A DNA stretch of 64,000 bases from Thiosocius sp963736445. GTDB lineage: Bacteria; Pseudomonadota; Gammaproteobacteria; Chromatiales; Chromatiaceae. The notes beneath the pieces were generated by a model. It did no database searches and had not been told where the DNA came from. It saw only the letters and a list, made by a program, of their open reading frames with translations. The stretch is taken from positions 1-64,000 of the forward strand of contig CAVTOY010000017.1 in NCBI GenBank assembly GCA_963736445.1. Direction: 5' to 3'. Shown in pieces: positions 1 through 8,744 of this stretch; position 1 is the first letter of the stretch; every line of letters starts with the position of its first letter. The position numbers and the translations under genes were made by a program.

Positions 1-1507
1 CCGAATGGCGCTTACTTAAGCTTCTCGGGATGCCCGAATTTTCTGACGGTTTGGCGAGCCTGAGCTCTGGGAACACTCAGTAAGGGATAGGGTTTGGGCC
101 GTCGTTTTACCGCACGAGGTTCGATTCTTCCAGGCCGGTTGCCGACCTGTTGTTGGGCGATGAGGATGAGTAACACGCCCATCTGCTCATCACTCGACGT
201 GTCGAGTTGCAGACTGAATGCCAACCAAAGCTGCAAACAGTGCTTGAAGCTGATCTCCCTGGGCGTGGTATCGACAGCCAACGCGGCCTGAACTATCAGA
301 AGGCGAATGAGATTGTAGGCCAGGAGGTGGACCCATATTTCCTTGAGCACCATCTGGGGCGTTTTGCAGCTCAGCACATCCATCCCCATGGTTTCTTTGA
401 TGTTGCGTATATCCAGTTCGACGGACCAGCGCTGTTTGTACAAGGTTTTCAACTCAGCTTTGGGGGCATCGCCGGGACAGTTCAGCGTGGTGATCATAAT
501 CTTGCCGCCAGCTTTGAACTCTCGCACCGTCAGGGTCTTGGGTGCAGACTGAAAGTCGGCGTCGGTCATCCAGTCTGGACGGGATTTGGGCTTGTGGAGT
601 GTGATCAGGTGGTCCCGGGCGCCGAGCCGCTTTCCTCGGCGGAAATCGGTGGTCCTTTTCCGGGCTCCCATTTGCTCCATCAAAATATCGACACCACGCG
701 CCTGCATGGCAGCCAGGAAGAAATAGGTGGGAAAGAATGCGTCCCCCAGCAGCATATCGCCAGGTTCGAGCGTGTCCTGGATGGAACGCAATAGGGTTTG
801 CTCATCACCGCCCTTGCCGTTGAAGCGACCGATAGCGGCGTTCAACAGGGCGCCGCTGGACAAACAGGTGATACCGACAACCCGGCAAATCGGAAACCCC
901 AGTCCAGACTTTTGGCCACCGTGCTTGGGATAGGCTGCTTGATTGGCCGAGGTATCCGGCATCGTCACTGTGGTGCCGTCGACCAGACGGACGCGACGTC
1001 CCTGCCAACGCCATCGGTCGGGCACCTGCTGATCAATCTGTTGTCCGACATGACTTGCCAAACTCGACACCAAATCAAGCGGCAGCCGTTGGCGCGCCCG
1101 ACAGTAACCCCCGGTATGAGTGCTGCACACTGGCAGACCCGTGAGCAAACGCTGCACGGCTGCCTGATTGACAATCTGCTGGCAGGATCGATCCGAGTTG
1201 AGCGATTGGCTGACAAACATCGCCAGCGTTTCAGTGGGGGGAAAGCACCGCTCCCGGTGCTGAGGCAGCCGGCTTTCGAGTTCATCGAACAAAAGGTCGC
1301 TGGTCAGAAGGTTAAAGATCCCCAGGCAATCGCTGTAACGGCGCTGGGTATGGAAAAGACGTCGTTGGGCGCGAATGGCGTCGGCGGTATGATGCATTTT
1401 GACCGGTCCCTGATGTAGGTGGATGGTTTGGCGATTTGAAGCCTAACGTCACACCGGTCGTTCTTGTACTGCTTTCAATTAGTTACGCTTAAGTAAGTGC
1501 CATTCGG
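1..1507. mobile_element. IS4-family insertion sequence
   Basis: The first 21 bases, starting ccgaatgg, are repeated in inverted orientation at 1487-1507 with one mismatch. Between them lies a single transposase gene on the minus strand, so this is a complete element of about 1.5 kb. The left terminus coincides with the window edge, so the target duplication cannot be checked. The right end abuts the inverted repeat of the neighbouring RAYT gene, so the element seems to have landed at the border of that older unit. Confidence 0.85.
12..1397 (-). CDS. IS4-family DDE transposase
   Basis: This 461-residue protein catalyses cut-and-paste transposition of the element that encloses it. Candidate catalytic acids are D140 (in RLVDGTTVT), D218 (in MLLGDAFFPTYF) and E326. 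E326 lies in a full IS4 signature Y-x2-R-x3-E-x6-K: Y319, R322, E326, K333. The length is normal for the family and there is no internal stop, so the gene looks intact. The stop codon lies within the left inverted repeat, as in compact insertion sequences. The exact IS subgroup cannot be named from sequence reading alone. Confidence 0.92.
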   Translation of the reverse strand: MHHTADAIRAQRRLFHTQRRYSDCLGIFNLLTSDLLFDELESRLPQHRERCFPPTETLAMFVSQSLNSDRSCQQIVNQAAVQRLLTGLPVCSTHTGGYCRARQRLPLDLVSSLASHVGQQIDQQVPDRWRWQGRRVRLVDGTTVTMPDTSANQAAYPKHGGQKSGLGFPICRVVGITCLSSGALLNAAIGRFNGKGGDEQTLLRSIQDTLEPGDMLLGDAFFPTYFFLAAMQARGVDILMEQMGARKRTTDFRRGKRLGARDHLITLHKPKSRPDWMTDADFQSAPKTLTVREFKAGGKIMITTLNCPGDAPKAELKTLYKQRWSVELDIRNIKETMGMDVLSCKTPQMVLKEIWVHLLAYNLIRLLIVQAALAVDTTPREISFKHCLQLWLAFSLQLDTSSDEQMGVLLILIAQQQVGNRPGRIEPRAVKRRPKPYPLLSVPRAQARQTVRKFGHPEKLK

Positions 1508-1524
1508 GTCAGAGTAAAAACTCC
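1506..1524 (+). repeat. Left inverted repeat of RAYT unit
   Basis: The sequence gggtcagagtaaaaactcc is the inverted partner of 2296-2315, with 16 matching bases from gggtcagagtaaaaac. The two copies bracket the RAYT transposase gene. The first two bases overlap the end of the IS4 inverted repeat. Confidence 0.75.
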
Positions 1525-1541
1525 TGCTGACCATCTGTCAT

Positions 1542-2231
1542 CTAGGGCGCGCTTGGCTTAGGCCCTCGTTTTTTCGGGCTAACCCGCACGCCGGTCAATC
1601 GCTCGATCTCGCGCCTGAACTGGTCATTGCCGAGTGCCAGGCCCTTGTTTACCGCCGTCCGGACTCGATTCAGTAGCTCTGGGTCCATCTGCCCTCGAAA
1701 CATTTCTCGATACCGTTCGGCACGTTCACATTGGGTTCGGCCAAGGCGTAGCCACAGATCGTGGGGCGTCCACAAACGCCTGGGCTTGGCTTGGGCGTTT
1801 GCCGCATAGCTCGACCATCGATATTCACCGGGATGCTCAACCATACCGGCACGGACGGGATTCAGTTCGATGTAGCGCTGGCAGAGCAGCAGGTAGGCCT
1901 CCGCGTCGATGACACAGGACTTGAAGCGTCCTTCCCAGAGCGTACCGCTGCGCCGGTACATGTAGTTGAAATAGCGCACATAGCGGCGGCCCAGGCTTTG
2001 CATCATGCGTGAAAGACCGTCCGGCTCCGACGGCGTGGCCAGCAGATGAACGTGATTGGTCATAAATACCCAGGCGTGGATGGCGACCTGGAACTTGGCT
2101 GCTGCTTCCTCGAGCCAGTTGGCGTAGGCGGCCAGGTCTTCCTGGCACGCGAAACAGGGTTGGCGGTTGTTGCCGCGCTGAATGATGTGCTGTGGCACGC
2201 CGGCGGGGCATGCCCGGGTTGATCTCGCCAT
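1542..2231 (-). CDS. REP-associated tyrosine transposase (RAYT, Y1_Tnp domain)
   Basis: This 229-residue single-strand transposase of the IS200/IS605-like Y1 superfamily is expected to nick and join REP-type palindromes. The HUH metal site is the NHVHLL segment (H60, H62). The RRYVRYFNYMY helix (about 83-92) and RYIELNPVRAG (119-129) are RAYT hallmarks. RAYTs are usually immobile single-copy genes. Here the flanking inverted repeats at 1506-1524 and 2296-2315 form a compact unit, suggesting recent or past mobility. A basic C-terminal tail (KKRGPKP) is also typical. The reading frame is intact. Confidence 0.9.
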   Translation of the reverse strand: MARSTRACPAGVPQHIIQRGNNRQPCFACQEDLAAYANWLEEAAAKFQVAIHAWVFMTNHVHLLATPSEPDGLSRMMQSLGRRYVRYFNYMYRRSGTLWEGRFKSCVIDAEAYLLLCQRYIELNPVRAGMVEHPGEYRWSSYAANAQAKPRRLWTPHDLWLRLGRTQCERAERYREMFRGQMDPELLNRVRTAVNKGLALGNDQFRREIERLTGVRVSPKKRGPKPSAP

Positions 2232-2295
2232 GTTTGATCATCCTTGATCCAGATAGGGGAGAAGTCATTGAAGCGCACGGCCGGTGCGTTGTGAA

Positions 2296-2315
2296 GGGGT
2301 TTTTACTCTGACCCC
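2296..2315 (-). repeat. Right inverted repeat of RAYT unit
   Basis: The sequence ggggtttttactctgacccc pairs with 1506-1524. The RAYT gene plus both repeats spans about 810 bp. No other full copy of this repeat was noticed in the window. Confidence 0.75.
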
Positions 2316-2541
2316 AAATACACACCGGCGGCCGCAAGCATGCCGGCGGTGACATACGTATGGCTTTGGGATATCTTTCGGACCGTGTAGCCGCGGCAAC
2401 TTCGCCATCAGGCATGTGTTCTGGCTGCACCATCGGCTTTAAGGATTGGTCGGTATTGACCGACCAATTGCAATTGCAGCGGCCCCCAACGGCCGGTTAA
2501 TAACGAGCAACAACAAAACGAAGCAACGCGAGGGTGTCCGG

Positions 2542-4134
2542 ATGCAAGCTCAAATCACACGCACCACGGTTTTGATTATCACGTGCCTGTTCGGCCTGTT
2601 CGCCACGCTGGCGGGCTACGCTGCTGATCAGCCTGCTAACAAGCCCAACATACTGGTGCTATGGGGCGACGATATCGGTATGACCAATATCAGCCACAAC
2701 TCGCGTGGCGTCATGGGCTACCGCACGCCGAACATCGACCGGATCGCCGCCGAAGGCATGGGCTTTACCGACTATTACGGCGAGCAATCCTGCACCGCCG
2801 GTCGTTCAACATTCATAACCGGGCAGAATGTCTTTCGTACCGGCTTGTCCAAAGTCGGCCTGCCGGGCGCCGAACTGGGCATGCGCGAAGAAGACCCGAC
2901 CATCGCGACTGTCTTGAAGGCTCAGGGTTATGCCACTGGGCAGTTCGGCAAGAACCATCTGGGTGACCGCGACGAGCATCTGCCGACCAATCACGGCTTC
3001 GACGAATTCATGGGCAACCTGTATCACCTCAACGCTGAAGAGGAGCCGGAGAACGAAGACTATCCGGGTGACATGGTGCTAAAAAGCGGCGAGACCTTCG
3101 CAGAGAAATATGGCCCGCGTGGGGTCATGCACTCCTGGACCACCGACGAGGGCGCCCAGCGGATCGAAGACACCGGCGCGCTGACCAAGAAACGCATGGA
3201 GACGGTGGACGACGAGACTTCCGATCGTGCTATCGCTTTCATTCGCGAGCAGCACGCAGTCGGTGTGCCCTGGTTTGTGTGGTGGAACGGCACACGTATG
3301 CATTTCCGCACTCACGTAAAACCCGAGATGCGCGGTATTTCGGGGCAGGACGAGTATGCGGACGGCATGGTCGAGCATGACATGACCATCGGCAAGTTCC
3401 TGGCATTGCTGGACGAACTGGGCATTGCCGACAACACCGTCGTGTTTTATTCCACCGACAATGGCCCGCACATGAACACCTGGCCGGATGCCGCCATGAC
3501 GCCGTTCCGCAACGAAAAGAACAGCAACTGGGAGGGCGGCTGGCGCGTGCCTGCGTTTGTGCGCTGGCCGGGTAAGATAGCGGCCGGTGCGACCACCAAC
3601 CAAATCATGCACCATATGGACTGGTTGCCGACTTTTTCCGCTATTGCGGGCAATCCGGATATCGGCGAGCAGTTGCTGAAGGGCCAGAAGCTGGGCAAGC
3701 GCACATACAAGGTGCACCTGGACGGCTACAACATGTTGCCGCTGCTGACCGGTGAAGTGCAGGAGGGTCCGCGCCATGAGATCTTCTATTTCTCCGACGA
3801 CGGCGATCTTACCGCGCTGCGCTACGAGGACTGGAAGCTGATCTTCATGGAGCAGAAAGCGCAGGGGACGCTTCGCGTCTGGATGGAGCCATTTGTGCCG
3901 CTGCGCGTACCGCTGATATTTAACCTGCGCCGCGATCCATTCGAGCGTGCCTCCATCACCTCCAACACCTACTTCGACTGGATGATAGATCGTGCCTACA
4001 TGCTGGTGCCGGCGCAGGAATATGTCGGTTCTTTCCTGGGCACCTTCAAGGAATTTCCGCCGCGCCAGAAAGCGGCGAGCTTCAGTCTTAAGCAGGCCAT
4101 GGAGAAGATGTCGTCGGGTGCGATGGCTCAGTAG
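2542..4134 (+). CDS. Exported arylsulfatase-type sulfatase, copy 1
   Basis: This 530-residue alkaline-phosphatase-superfamily sulfatase is predicted to hydrolyse sulfate esters in the periplasm. I place the start at the ATG at 2542, because a signal peptide begins there (hydrophobic core LIITCLFGLFATLAG, cleavage near GYA-ADQ) and gagggt lies upstream. An in-frame ATG at 2446 would add 32 residues before the signal. Metal ligands D43-D44 sit in LWGDDIG. The formylglycine motif is C84-T-A-G-R88, fitting CxAxR. Later family motifs include GKNHLGD, STDNGPH and WEGGWRVPAFVRWPG. A paralogue lies at 4936-6645. No formylglycine-generating enzyme is in the window. The substrate is unknown. Confidence 0.88.
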   Translation: MQAQITRTTVLIITCLFGLFATLAGYAADQPANKPNILVLWGDDIGMTNISHNSRGVMGYRTPNIDRIAAEGMGFTDYYGEQSCTAGRSTFITGQNVFRTGLSKVGLPGAELGMREEDPTIATVLKAQGYATGQFGKNHLGDRDEHLPTNHGFDEFMGNLYHLNAEEEPENEDYPGDMVLKSGETFAEKYGPRGVMHSWTTDEGAQRIEDTGALTKKRMETVDDETSDRAIAFIREQHAVGVPWFVWWNGTRMHFRTHVKPEMRGISGQDEYADGMVEHDMTIGKFLALLDELGIADNTVVFYSTDNGPHMNTWPDAAMTPFRNEKNSNWEGGWRVPAFVRWPGKIAAGATTNQIMHHMDWLPTFSAIAGNPDIGEQLLKGQKLGKRTYKVHLDGYNMLPLLTGEVQEGPRHEIFYFSDDGDLTALRYEDWKLIFMEQKAQGTLRVWMEPFVPLRVPLIFNLRRDPFERASITSNTYFDWMIDRAYMLVPAQEYVGSFLGTFKEFPPRQKAASFSLKQAMEKMSSGAMAQ

Positions 4135-4211
4135 CGCATAGTTCACCATCTCGAGGACTCATTAAGACCCCGGTCTGCCTGTTGAACACGCAGAGTTATA
4201 GTCTGTTTTAG

Positions 4212-4361
4212 GGTCGGCACCTTGCCGCCAGTAGTGGGCTGGTGCCACGCCAACACACGACGGTGGATAAGTCGGTCCTGCTCGGCATAAGCAAACGTGG
4301 CGACAGGTATCTTCGAACGCTGCTCATCCATGGTGTGCGGTCGCTGACCCGACAGAGGTAG
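4212..4361 (+). pseudogene. IS110-family transposase C-terminal relic
   Basis: Read on the plus strand, this stretch encodes GRHLAASSGLVPRQH followed by LLGISKRGDRYLRTLLIHG and a stop at 4359-4361. This is the characteristic C-terminal region of IS116/IS110/IS902 transposases. A stop codon at 4209-4211 precedes it in frame and no N-terminal RuvC-like half is present, so only a fragment survives. It lies between the two sulfatase genes. Confidence 0.75.
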
Positions 4362-4935
4362 TGCCCTCCCATCGACAGGTTGCGAGGACACATTAGCGAT
4401 TGATGACAAGACAGGTCAGACAGTCGTCTTCAGTACCTGATCGACGCAGTGGCTCTTTTGAAGCCGACCGCTTGTTGAGGTCAAGACGAGCGGAATTCAT
4501 CAAGGCCAGCGGCAGTATGTTCGCATAAACAGACCGGCTACAGGGCAGCATCCGTTTCCTTGTCTCGACCGAATATGTGTCCTGCACAACGGGATGGGTC
4601 CATGTATTACGTATGCCCTGAGGAGGCCGATGGCATCGAGGATAGCTTCACCCATCTGGATGCGAAAGCGGCTGAGCGCGAAGCCCCGAGGCGGCTGCCG
4701 TGCCGGGCGCCGCCCCAGCGAGAGCTGTTCGACGAGAGGGGATGACCCGACGATGACCCTCCTTGGGCTGCGATGCCGCGTGAATTGGCCCGACGAAGGC
4801 AAGAAACTGCTGTTGATCAAGCTGAAGATTTGAAGCACTATCCCTCGGCGCGCGAAAAACCTATACCAAACGCGGGCCGTTTCCAATATCGCAGAGCTGC
4901 AATAAAACCCTAAACCTCCGGAGGGGTCCTTTTCG
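4362..4935. other. Intergenic region without recognised gene
   Basis: No open frame here resembles a protein I know. A strong ribosome binding site, ccggaggggtcc, lies at 4917-4928 just before the second sulfatase. The stretch 4610-4740 is GC-rich and open in several frames, but none gives recognisable protein. Confidence 0.5.
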
Positions 4936-6645
4936 ATGAGAAATCCAATCAAGAATTTTTCCCACGCATTGAGTCTGTTGGTGGCGGTATCGGTCCTATC
5001 CGCTCCTGCCATTGCCGCTGACAAGCCCAACATCCTGTTCATCATGGGCGACGACATCGGCATCATGAACGTGGGGGCCTACCATCAGGGGCTCATGGTT
5101 GGGGAGACGCCCAACATCGACCGCCTCGCGAATGAAGGTGCGAGGTTCATGACCTATTATGCCGAGCAGAGCTGCACGGCGGGTCGCACCGCCTTCTCCA
5201 CCGGCATGCATCCGTTGCGGGCGGGCATGGTTATGCCGCAGCTGCCGGGTGCCACCAGTTCGCTGTTGCCGGGCACGCCCGCGATAGCCAAATTCCTGCT
5301 GGATCTCGGCTACATCACCGCCGAGTTCGGCAAGAACCACCTGGGTGACAAGTCGGCGTCGCTGCCGACCGCTCACGGATTCCAGGAGTTCTGGGGTTAC
5401 CTGTATCATCTCGACGCCATGCAGGGGGTGAGTTTCCCCGACATCAACAAGTCGCCGACCGATCAGACCGTCGTACCGCCCTGTAAGAATACCCCGGTCA
5501 AGGGTCTTGCAGAGGTCCCCGGTGCGGTGGATCCGATGACCACGCTCTGTATGACCCCGCCACGGCCGGTCATCCACTGTACTTCTTCAGACGGCACGGA
5601 GAAGAACCAGAGCTGCAAGGACATGGGGCCGCTGACGCTGGAACGTTCCAAGACCGTGGACGAGGAAATCTCCGCCCAGGTCATCGACTTCCTCGACCGC
5701 AACGACCCCGACAAAACCGGCCAGCCGTTCTTCGTCTGGTACAACCCGGCGCGCATGCACGTAACGACCATGCTCTCGGACAAGTACGCGGACATGCTGG
5801 GCTCGAAGGGTGGCAAGGACTGGGGCATCAACGAAGCCGGCATGAAGCAGATGGACGACAACATCGGCTACGTATTCAAAAAGCTCGAGGAAATGGGCGA
5901 GATGGACAACACCATCATCGTCTTTACCACCGACAACGGCGCCGAGGCAATCACCTATCCGGACGGCGGGGTAACGCCCTTCAGGGGCGGCAAGCTGACC
6001 ACCTGGGAAGGCGGTATGCGGGCGCCGATGCTCATTCGCTGGCCGGGGCACGTCAAGGCTGGCACAAATCCGGACCAGATATTCTCCTCTCTGGACTGGG
6101 TGCCCACCCTGGTCAATATCGCCGGCGGCCCCAAAGGTGATGGCCTGAAGAAGCAGATCGAGGCCGGCAATTACCCCGGCATCGTCAAGACTACACTGGA
6201 CGGCTTCGACCAGCGGGACTACCTGGAAGGGAAGGCAGATTCGGCCCGTGACACCTTCTTCTACTATACCGGTGCACAGCCTTCGGCGGTGCGGTACAAG
6301 AACTGGAAGTTCTACTACACGATGGTGCCTTCCGAAGCGACTGGAGCGTTCAGCTCCCCAGTGACCTATCACTGGACCATGCTCAACAACCTCAAGCGTG
6401 ATCCCTTCGAGAGATCGGTCGCGTCAGTTGATGGTACCCTCCTGGGCTACGGCGGTGCTTTGGCCGCGCCCAGCACGGCGATGATCTATGACTGGAACCT
6501 GCTGCCTATCGGACAGCTGCTGTGGCTGAAGGAACTTGAGACCTACAAGACCTTCCCTTCGCTGCAAGTACCGGCGAGCTACAACCTGGATAACATAATC
6601 CACGCGATGCAGGATGCCAAGCACATCAGCCATCAGGGTCACTAA
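4936..6645 (+). CDS. Exported arylsulfatase-type sulfatase, copy 2
   Basis: This 569-residue periplasmic sulfatase is a paralogue of the 2542-4134 gene. The signal peptide is MRNPIKNFSHALSLLVAV with cleavage near AIA-AD (27/28). Metal ligands D39-D40 lie in IMGDDIG and the formylglycine motif is C80-T-A-G-R84. GKNHLGD, TTDNGAE and WEGGMRAPMLIRWPG match the first copy. A four-cysteine insertion around residues 180-230 (VVPPCKN, TTLCMTPP, VIHCTSS, QSCKDMG) is absent from copy 1 and may be disulfide-bonded. The start is set by GGAGG about 8 bases upstream. The gene ends in its own intrinsic terminator. The substrate is unknown. Confidence 0.9.
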   Translation: MRNPIKNFSHALSLLVAVSVLSAPAIAADKPNILFIMGDDIGIMNVGAYHQGLMVGETPNIDRLANEGARFMTYYAEQSCTAGRTAFSTGMHPLRAGMVMPQLPGATSSLLPGTPAIAKFLLDLGYITAEFGKNHLGDKSASLPTAHGFQEFWGYLYHLDAMQGVSFPDINKSPTDQTVVPPCKNTPVKGLAEVPGAVDPMTTLCMTPPRPVIHCTSSDGTEKNQSCKDMGPLTLERSKTVDEEISAQVIDFLDRNDPDKTGQPFFVWYNPARMHVTTMLSDKYADMLGSKGGKDWGINEAGMKQMDDNIGYVFKKLEEMGEMDNTIIVFTTDNGAEAITYPDGGVTPFRGGKLTTWEGGMRAPMLIRWPGHVKAGTNPDQIFSSLDWVPTLVNIAGGPKGDGLKKQIEAGNYPGIVKTTLDGFDQRDYLEGKADSARDTFFYYTGAQPSAVRYKNWKFYYTMVPSEATGAFSSPVTYHWTMLNNLKRDPFERSVASVDGTLLGYGGALAAPSTAMIYDWNLLPIGQLLWLKELETYKTFPSLQVPASYNLDNIIHAMQDAKHISHQGH

Positions 6646-6683
6646 CCAATCCGTTAAAGGATGTTGATTTAGCAGTAATACAG

Positions 6684-6714
6684 CGGGCGGCCTGAAAAGG
6701 TCGCCCGTTTTTTT
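6684..6714 (+). terminator. Intrinsic terminator after sulfatase 2
   Basis: A ten-pair stem (cgggcggcct / aggtcgcccg, one G-T pair) closes a gaaa loop and is followed by seven T. It lies about 40 bases after the sulfatase stop codon. Confidence 0.88.
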
Positions 6715-6814
6715 ACAATATGAGGGCTTGGCGTATCAAAGCTGTTCGTCCTAGCATTAATTGGGGACACGGTTTTCGAACGAGCCTTGGCGTTGTCGGC
6801 CTCAAGGAGGTGAC

Positions 6815-7186
6815 TCAGCCCACCAGGTCACCAAGATCGATCCCCAGGGCATCAGCCAACGACCGATAGAGGCTCAAGGTGCCCTCCCGCTTCCCGGTCT
6901 CGATCTGCGCTGGATACGCTTGAGAGATGCCGGTTGCCTCGGCCAGCTGCACCTGCGACATCTCGCGATGCAGGCGCCAGACCCGCACCGGGCTTTCACC
7001 GTCGAGAATGGCGTTGGCGACCACGGCTGGCACCAGCTCGTCATCGCCGGCCGCCAGCGCGTCCTTGGCGCGATCGTAGGCTGCCACGTCGTCCAGCATC
7101 TCGGCCTTCTCGAGTAGGGCGCGGTAGTCGTCGGCAGGGATTATCGCCACCTGCTTGCCTTCGATTTCGATAAATTGTGCGCTCAT
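6815..7186 (-). CDS. XRE-family antitoxin of a RelE/HigB-type pair
   Basis: This 123-residue protein has a C-terminal helix-turn-helix (about 66-122; MSQVQLAEATGISQAYPAQIE) and an N-terminal part (MSAQFIEIEGKQVAIIPADDY) like that of type II antitoxins. It should bind and neutralise the toxin encoded just upstream and repress the shared promoter. Its ATG overlaps the toxin stop by four bases (ATGA), so the two are translationally coupled. Toxin-before-antitoxin order is the HigBA arrangement. It could also be annotated as an HTH-domain antitoxin of the RelBE superfamily. Confidence 0.82.
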   Translation of the reverse strand: MSAQFIEIEGKQVAIIPADDYRALLEKAEMLDDVAAYDRAKDALAAGDDELVPAVVANAILDGESPVRVWRLHREMSQVQLAEATGISQAYPAQIETGKREGTLSLYRSLADALGIDLGDLVG

Positions 7187-7437
7187 TTGTAGATGTTTCC
7201 GCGTGGCCCGGCATCAAGTACCAGGACGTTGATCTGTTCGCTGTCGATCTCGTAGCTCGCGCGGTAATCTCCAGACCGCAAGCAGTACCCCTTCCTGCCC
7301 TGCAGAGCCTTGATGTCCAAGCCCTGCGAATCGCCCGCTGCAATTCGCTCTAGCGCTGAACGGAAGTTGTCGGCGTGATGCCGCGGCACCATCCTCAGTC
7401 CCTTGATCGCCCTCTTCGTGTAGGACACCGCTGTCAC
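7183..7437 (-). CDS. RelE/ParE-superfamily toxin
   Basis: This 84-residue protein has the RelE-fold pattern: an N-terminal YTKRAIKGLRMVP helix, DIKALQGRKGYCLRSGDYRASYEID, and a C-terminal LVLDAGPRGNIYK. The conserved L-x-G-x2-G-x-RLRxGDYR-type segment marks the family. RelE-type members cleave mRNA on the ribosome and ParE-type members poison gyrase; sequence reading does not separate these here. It is the first gene of the pair and overlaps the antitoxin start. Confidence 0.82.
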   Translation of the reverse strand: MTAVSYTKRAIKGLRMVPRHHADNFRSALERIAAGDSQGLDIKALQGRKGYCLRSGDYRASYEIDSEQINVLVLDAGPRGNIYK

Positions 7438-7601
7438 CGATCCCTTCGCCGCGGTAGCAAACGGTCACTGACCAGATAAACAATCTGCGATGCCACGCTA
7501 CGTCATCACAACGCTGCCATCGTTTTTCGACGTCTGTCTCCTGGTGAATCGACAAACTTTGACGCAAGGTGGTGTCCTGTTTTTCTCACTTTCGGCATAC
7601 G

Positions 7602-8471
7602 ATGAAGACGCGCACTGCGCAGATACTGATTCCGACCACCTTCGTGATGCTATGGAGCACGGGGTTCATCGGTGCGCGCCTCGGGCTTCCCTATTCGGAA
7701 CCCTTCACCTTCCTTGGCATTCGTCTGGCCATCACCGCCGCCCTGCTGGGAGTGGCCGGTCTTGTGCTCAGATCTCGCTGGCCTGCGCGTTGGATGGATA
7801 CCGGCCATATTGCTTTGGTCGGCTTCCTTTTACATGCCTGCTACCTCGGTGGTGTGTTCTACGCCATCGAATTGGGCATGCCGACGGGAATTGCGGCCTT
7901 GATCGTTGGTCTGCAGCCGATTCTGACCGCCATCCTGGCGCAGATTGCCCTGCGTGAATCCGTATCCCTGAGGCAATGGTCCGGCCTTTTACTGGGCTTC
8001 GTCGGCGCTGCCATGACGCTGCTGGACAGAACCGGTGGCGGCAGTGATCTGCCATTCCTCGCCATTGCCGCGATTCTCACCGCCTTGGTCGGAATCACCA
8101 TCGCCACCGTGTATCAGAAGCGTTTCTGCACGGACATGGATCTGATCAGTGGCACCACCATCCAGTACCTATCGGCCGCGACCGTGTTCGGTCTGGGCTC
8201 CCTGCTGTTCGAAACCCGCGAGATCCAATGGACCGGCGAATTCCTATTCGCCCTCGGCTGGCTGATCCTCGTGCTCTCCATCGGGGCAGTGATGTTGCTA
8301 ATGGTATTGATCAAACACGGCTCGGCAGCCCGCGTCACCAGTCTCTTCTACCTGACGCCACCACTGACCGCCGTTCTCGGCTTTCTGCTGTTCGACGAAA
8401 ACCTGGGCCTGCTCGCCATGGCCGGCATGCTGGTGGCTGTGACTGGTGTTGCCCAAGTGGTCAGGCGCTAA
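7602..8471 (+). CDS. DMT-superfamily permease (EamA, RhaT-like)
   Basis: This inner-membrane protein of 289 residues has about ten hydrophobic segments arranged as two EamA repeats. It begins MKTRTAQILIPTTFVMLWSTG, with the FxxWSTGFIGAR motif typical of the family. I chose the ATG at 7602 over an in-frame ATG at 7569 because homologues begin close to the first transmembrane helix. DMT permeases export amino acids, metabolites or drugs; the substrate cannot be told. It stands alone, divergent from the toxin-antitoxin pair. Confidence 0.85.
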   Translation: MKTRTAQILIPTTFVMLWSTGFIGARLGLPYSEPFTFLGIRLAITAALLGVAGLVLRSRWPARWMDTGHIALVGFLLHACYLGGVFYAIELGMPTGIAALIVGLQPILTAILAQIALRESVSLRQWSGLLLGFVGAAMTLLDRTGGGSDLPFLAIAAILTALVGITIATVYQKRFCTDMDLISGTTIQYLSAATVFGLGSLLFETREIQWTGEFLFALGWLILVLSIGAVMLLMVLIKHGSAARVTSLFYLTPPLTAVLGFLLFDENLGLLAMAGMLVAVTGVAQVVRR

Positions 8472-8500
8472 GCCACCGAGCCCCTTGACGACTTTCTCAT

Positions 8501-8545
8501 CTGCTCCACTACATCGAATTGAATCCGGTGAGGCCAAACCTTTTC
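8501..8545 (+). pseudogene. Tiny RAYT transposase relic
   Basis: In frame on the plus strand, this reads LLHYIELNPVRPNLF. It corresponds to the QRYIELNPVRAGM block of the RAYT gene at 1542-2231. No catalytic segment is present. It lies directly upstream of a copy of the dispersed repeat (8600-8684). Confidence 0.5.
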
Positions 8546-8599
8546 CTGGGACGGTGGCTCAAGGGGTTGTCTGGTGTTTGCAAGGGATTTCAGGGCATT

Positions 8600-8684
8600 A
8601 TGAAGCGTCCGGCTGGGAATGCCCACGGGAACCAGGGTGTTAGGTGTTCGCGGAGAGTGATTTGACCTCGCTTCGATTTCCGCG
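8600..8684 (+). repeat. Dispersed repeat, copy A
   Basis: The core atgaagcgtccggctgggaa, followed by tgcccacggg, recurs in degenerate form at 31769, 41508, 55867 and 58694. Downstream similarity with the 31769 copy continues to the cgcttcgat element near 8670. Upstream, cctgggacggtggctcaagg resembles cccgggacagtggcgcaagt before copy E. Confidence 0.6.
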
Positions 8685-8744
8685 CCAGTTGGGATCGTCA
8701 ATATCACTTGTGCTCAACTGAAGCACCTGCGCAGATTGATCGCC

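Noticed and set aside
6757..6780. Sequence attggggacacgg near the toxin-antitoxin pair
   Set aside because: It resembles fragments often found near RAYT genes, but only a short match is visible and no inverted partner was found.
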